Below, piece after piece: positions 14,180 through 16,048 of a DNA stretch of 16,048 nucleotides. Each line of letters starts with the position of its first letter. The stretch's first letter is position 1. Under the pieces are notes generated by a model. The model was given only the letters and a program-made list of their open reading frames with translations, made no database searches and was not told the DNA's origin. This stretch comes from Actinomycetota bacterium (GTDB lineage Bacteria; Actinomycetota; Humimicrobiia; Humimicrobiales; Humimicrobiaceae), in the NCBI GenBank assembly GCA_016870675.1, contig VGAU01000011.1, positions 1-16,048 of the forward strand. Direction: 5' to 3'. Made by a program: the position numbers and the translations under genes.

Positions 14180-15112
14180 TCATATCTTGCGTTGAAAAAG
14201 TTCGGTTGAAAGATAACGATCCCCCAAATCAGGAAAGATAACTACAATAAGTTTTCCTTTATTTTCCTTCCGCTTGGCTACCTCTATCGCTGCATGCACA
14301 GCTGCACCTGAAGAAATACCAGCAAATATCCCTTCTTCTTTGGCTAGTCGTCTGGCACAAGTCATAGCATCTTCATTAGTCACTTTAATTACTTCATCAA
14401 TAATATTTCTATTTAAAACTTCTGGTACAAAACCAGCGCCAATTCCTTGAATCTTGTGCGCCCCTGGCTTGCCACCAGAAAGAACTGGTGAATCCTCAGG
14501 TTCAACTGCAACTGCTTTGAATTGCGACTTTTTCCTTTTAATAACTTCTGCAACACCTGTGATTGTTCCCCCCGTTCCAACACCAGAAACAACAATATCA
14601 ACCTTACCATCAGTATCTCTCCAAATCTCTTCTGCAGTAGTTTTCCGATGAATCTCAGGATTACCAGGATTTTTGAATTGCTGGGGCATAAATGCATTGC
14701 GATTTTTCTTTACAATTTCCTCAGCCTTCTTAACAGCCCCGCTCATCCCCTCGCTGCCAGGGGTTAAAACTATTTCAGCACCAAACGCCTCAAGCATCTT
14801 CCTCCGTTCAATACTCATTGTATCTGGCATTGTAAGAATTAACTTATATTCTTTAACTGCACATACAAATGCCAGAGCAATACCAGTATTTCCACTTGTG
14901 GGTTCAACAACTATAGAATCTTTTTTTAGAAAACCTTTTTTCTCTGCTTCTGTAATCATACTCGCTCCTATGCGATCTTTCACACTTCCACAAGGATTAA
15001 AGAACTCGAGTTTTCCGACAATCTTTGCTTCCACCTCTTTGGCTATTTTGTTTAATCTTACTAACGGGGTGTTTCCAATTAGATCAGTTATATCATTAGC
15101 AATTTTAGCCAT
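14180..15112 (-). CDS. cysK: Cysteine synthase (O-acetylserine sulfhydrylase) CysK
   Basis: 310 residues from the ATG at 15112, which has AGGA 6 bases ahead; a longer TTG-started frame to 15139 has no ribosome site and nearly touches the rrf2 stop. This fold-type II PLP enzyme makes cysteine from O-acetylserine and sulfide. Motifs: NPCGSVKDR with the PLP lysine K45, the substrate loop TSGNTG, the phosphate-binding GTGGTITG and SSGAAV near the C-terminus. It is the second gene of the operon, 23 bases after rrf2. Its usual acetylserine supplier, cysE, is broken further down the same operon, so another serine acetyltransferase or a different activated serine (for example O-phosphoserine) would be needed. 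Confidence 0.95.
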   Translation of the reverse strand: MAKIANDITDLIGNTPLVRLNKIAKEVEAKIVGKLEFFNPCGSVKDRIGASMITEAEKKGFLKKDSIVVEPTSGNTGIALAFVCAVKEYKLILTMPDTMSIERRKMLEAFGAEIVLTPGSEGMSGAVKKAEEIVKKNRNAFMPQQFKNPGNPEIHRKTTAEEIWRDTDGKVDIVVSGVGTGGTITGVAEVIKRKKSQFKAVAVEPEDSPVLSGGKPGAHKIQGIGAGFVPEVLNRNIIDEVIKVTNEDAMTCARRLAKEEGIFAGISSGAAVHAAIEVAKRKENKGKLIVVIFPDLGDRYLSTELFQRKI

Positions 15113-15135
15113 TTTGTTTCCTACTTTCACTTTAA

Positions 15136-15585
15136 TCAAATGTAATACATTTGAGTTTTTAGTTTAGATAACTTTCTCTTTTGCATTTCGACCATATCCT
15201 GCAAAGTTATTGAATCAAGGATTTCTAACATTGCCTTTTTCAGTCTCTCCCAGATATCACGGGTAATACAGATATCAACTCGATCACATAGTTCTGGATC
15301 ATCCACACATGGCACAGGGGTGACTCCTCCCTCCACAATTTGAATCACTTGACTTAATCGAATTTCTCCTGGCGGTTTTGTTAAACGAAATCCCCCGTGT
15401 TTACCTCGGGAACTCGTTACCAAACCCGCAGCGACCAAAGCAGTCATCATACGTTCAAGATAGCTCTCTGAGATCCCCTGTTTTTGGGCAATGTCATGGA
15501 GTGATATTATACCTCTCTCATAATTGAGTGCTAATTCCAAAATCGCTCTTGCACCATAACGTCCTTTCGTTGACAATCTCATCAT
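15136..15585 (-). CDS. Rrf2-family transcription regulator (CymR/IscR-like)
   Basis: 149 residues. The N-terminal winged helix (about 1-75; MRLSTKGRYGARAILELAL, GISESYLERMM, SSRGKHGGFRL) is the Rrf2 DNA-binding domain. Cysteines C93, C100 and C106 have the spacing CX6CX5C, close to the three cluster ligands of IscR, so it may sense Fe-S status; CymR-type members that sense cysteine through CysK lack such a set. ATGs at 15585 and 15582 are adjacent; GAGG fits the second slightly better. As first gene of the cysK-homocysteine-nifSU operon it is probably an autogenous regulator of sulfur and Fe-S supply. Confidence 0.92.
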   Translation of the reverse strand: MMRLSTKGRYGARAILELALNYERGIISLHDIAQKQGISESYLERMMTALVAAGLVTSSRGKHGGFRLTKPPGEIRLSQVIQIVEGGVTPVPCVDDPELCDRVDICITRDIWERLKKAMLEILDSITLQDMVEMQKRKLSKLKTQMYYI

Positions 15586-15609
15586 TCACCTCAATATATT
15601 ACAATTTTT

Positions 15610-15621
15610 ACCGTTTTAGTC
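15610..15621 (-). promoter_or_regulatory. Possible Rrf2 operator near the transcription start
   Basis: The minus-strand sequence TGACTAAAACGGT lies directly downstream of the -10 box, where the transcript should start. ACT-N5-GGT is a partial dyad reminiscent of the GACT-N-AGTC half-sites bound by IscR-type Rrf2 proteins. Position fits autorepression; the match is weak. Confidence 0.3.
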
Positions 15622-15623
15622 AT

Positions 15624-15652
15624 TTTATAAATGAAAAAATTAAATTTGTCAA
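15624..15652 (-). promoter_or_regulatory. Promoter of the rrf2-cysK-nifU operon
   Basis: On the minus strand a consensus TTGACA (15647-15652) is followed after exactly 17 bases by TATAAA (15624-15629), about 40 bases before the rrf2 start. It is the best promoter in the window. The decayed thiL copy begins only about 12 bases upstream of the -35 box. Confidence 0.8.
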
Positions 15653-15663
15653 GAAGTTTTTAT

Positions 15664-15893
15664 TAGCGATCATTTTTCACTAAGATACTTTTCTCCTGAA
15701 CAGGTTGGTAAAAAAGCAGTAGAAATCAATGTGTCCGATATAGGAGCTATGAGTGCAAAGCCCAAATATTTTTTAGTTTCTTTAGTTTCACCAGGAGATA
15801 ACCAAAGAAAAGGGTGTTAGAATCTATAAAGAAGGCAAAGAGGAGCTCCTTACAAAGCATGGATATGATCATTTTTTAACAGAATTGACTTAA
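15664..15893 (+). pseudogene. thiL: Decayed thiL copy with internal deletion
   Basis: Two segments align to the intact thiL in the same order and orientation. 15666-15800 matches 8596-8730 with about 11 differences, mostly in third codon positions. 15799-15882 matches 9301-9384 with a single difference. About 570 bases between them are missing, and so is the start of the gene. The deletion changes the reading frame and gives a TAG soon after the junction (GGG TGT TAG). The 3' segment still ends with a TAA at 15891-15893. There is no start codon or ribosome site. The product cannot be functional. Confidence 0.93.
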
Positions 15894-16048
15894 TAAAAAC
15901 CACTAGCCGTTTTCTCGCCCTCTATTTACTTTTTCGCAAAGGGCACTAAATCAAAATAAAATAAACCAGAAAAAGAAGCTGAAAAAAGCAAATTCTTACG
16001 AATAAGCTAAAGGAGTCTTAAATCCTGTCTGTATTAAAGTTGGAAAAA
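15894..16048. other. Right-edge region without a recognisable gene
   Basis: 155 AT-rich bases. GCCCT and AGGGC around 15918-15945 could pair across an 18-base loop, but no T run follows. An AAAGGAG at 16010-16016 looks like a ribosome site, yet no ATG or GTG follows at a usable distance before the edge. A gene may begin beyond the window. Confidence 0.3.

Noticed and set aside
15136..15139. TTG start of cysK at 15139, overlapping rrf2
   Set aside because: No ribosome site precedes it, while the in-frame ATG at 15112 has AGGA at good spacing and fits the family N-terminus.
14673..15167. Plus-strand frame of 164 codons opposite cysK
   Set aside because: Shadow of cysK; its hydrophobic, proline-rich translation matches reverse-strand codon bias, not a family.
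15526..15534. GAGTGCTAA, identical to one half of the CIRCE operator
   Set aside because: It lies inside the rrf2 coding region, and the other half (TTAGCACTC nine bases away) is absent; it encodes ordinary Rrf2 residues.
1..16048. CRISPR arrays, tRNA or rRNA genes, transposases
   Set aside because: No regularly spaced repeats, cloverleaf-like sequences or transposase motifs were seen on either strand; the only sizeable repeat is the thiL duplication.

Overview
The window is bacterial, AT-rich and typical of an anaerobe. It is bacterial because it carries HrcA, type I DnaJ, RsmE, MtaB and a TPP riboswitch with an intrinsic terminator. An anaerobic lifestyle is suggested by the sulfide-dependent homocysteine genes (COG1900, NIL-ferredoxin and COG2122 families) and a minimal NifS/NifU pair. 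The lineage cannot be fixed from the sequence; a Clostridia-like or Atribacterota-like organism would fit, and this is a guess.

Layout. (1) 1-104, minus: 5' end of a GH130-type glycoside phosphorylase gene with its own promoter. (2) 321-5067, minus: hrcA, dnaJ, rsmE, mtaB and an orphan CopG-type antitoxin. This resembles the classical heat-shock cluster, but grpE and dnaK are missing between hrcA and dnaJ, and no CIRCE operator is visible. (3) 5261-9395, plus: TPP riboswitch, then thiM-thiE-thiC-thiL. ThiC makes HMP phosphate, ThiM salvages the thiazole alcohol, ThiE joins the two and ThiL makes TPP. ThiD is not in the window. (4) 9523-15585, minus: a sulfur-assimilation operon behind a strong promoter. 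The order is Rrf2 regulator, cysK, a 42-residue zinc-ribbon protein, COG1900 protein, NIL-ferredoxin, UPF0280/ApbE-like protein, a broken cysE, nifS and nifU. It links cysteine synthesis, homocysteine synthesis and Fe-S cluster assembly. (5) 15664-15893, plus: a decayed second copy of thiL with an internal deletion, followed by 155 bases with no recognisable gene.

The most notable points follow. The sulfur operon is bracketed by an intact thiL and a degraded thiL copy in the same orientation, which suggests it arrived, or was moved, by a recombination event involving thiL. The serine acetyltransferase in that operon has lost its catalytic hexapeptide-repeat domain but keeps an in-operon coiled-coil tail that ends in a TGATG coupling to nifS. 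A small CxxC/CxxC protein lies unannounced between cysK and the homocysteine genes. Several intercistronic hairpins and a 9-base antiterminator pairing in the riboswitch can be read directly.
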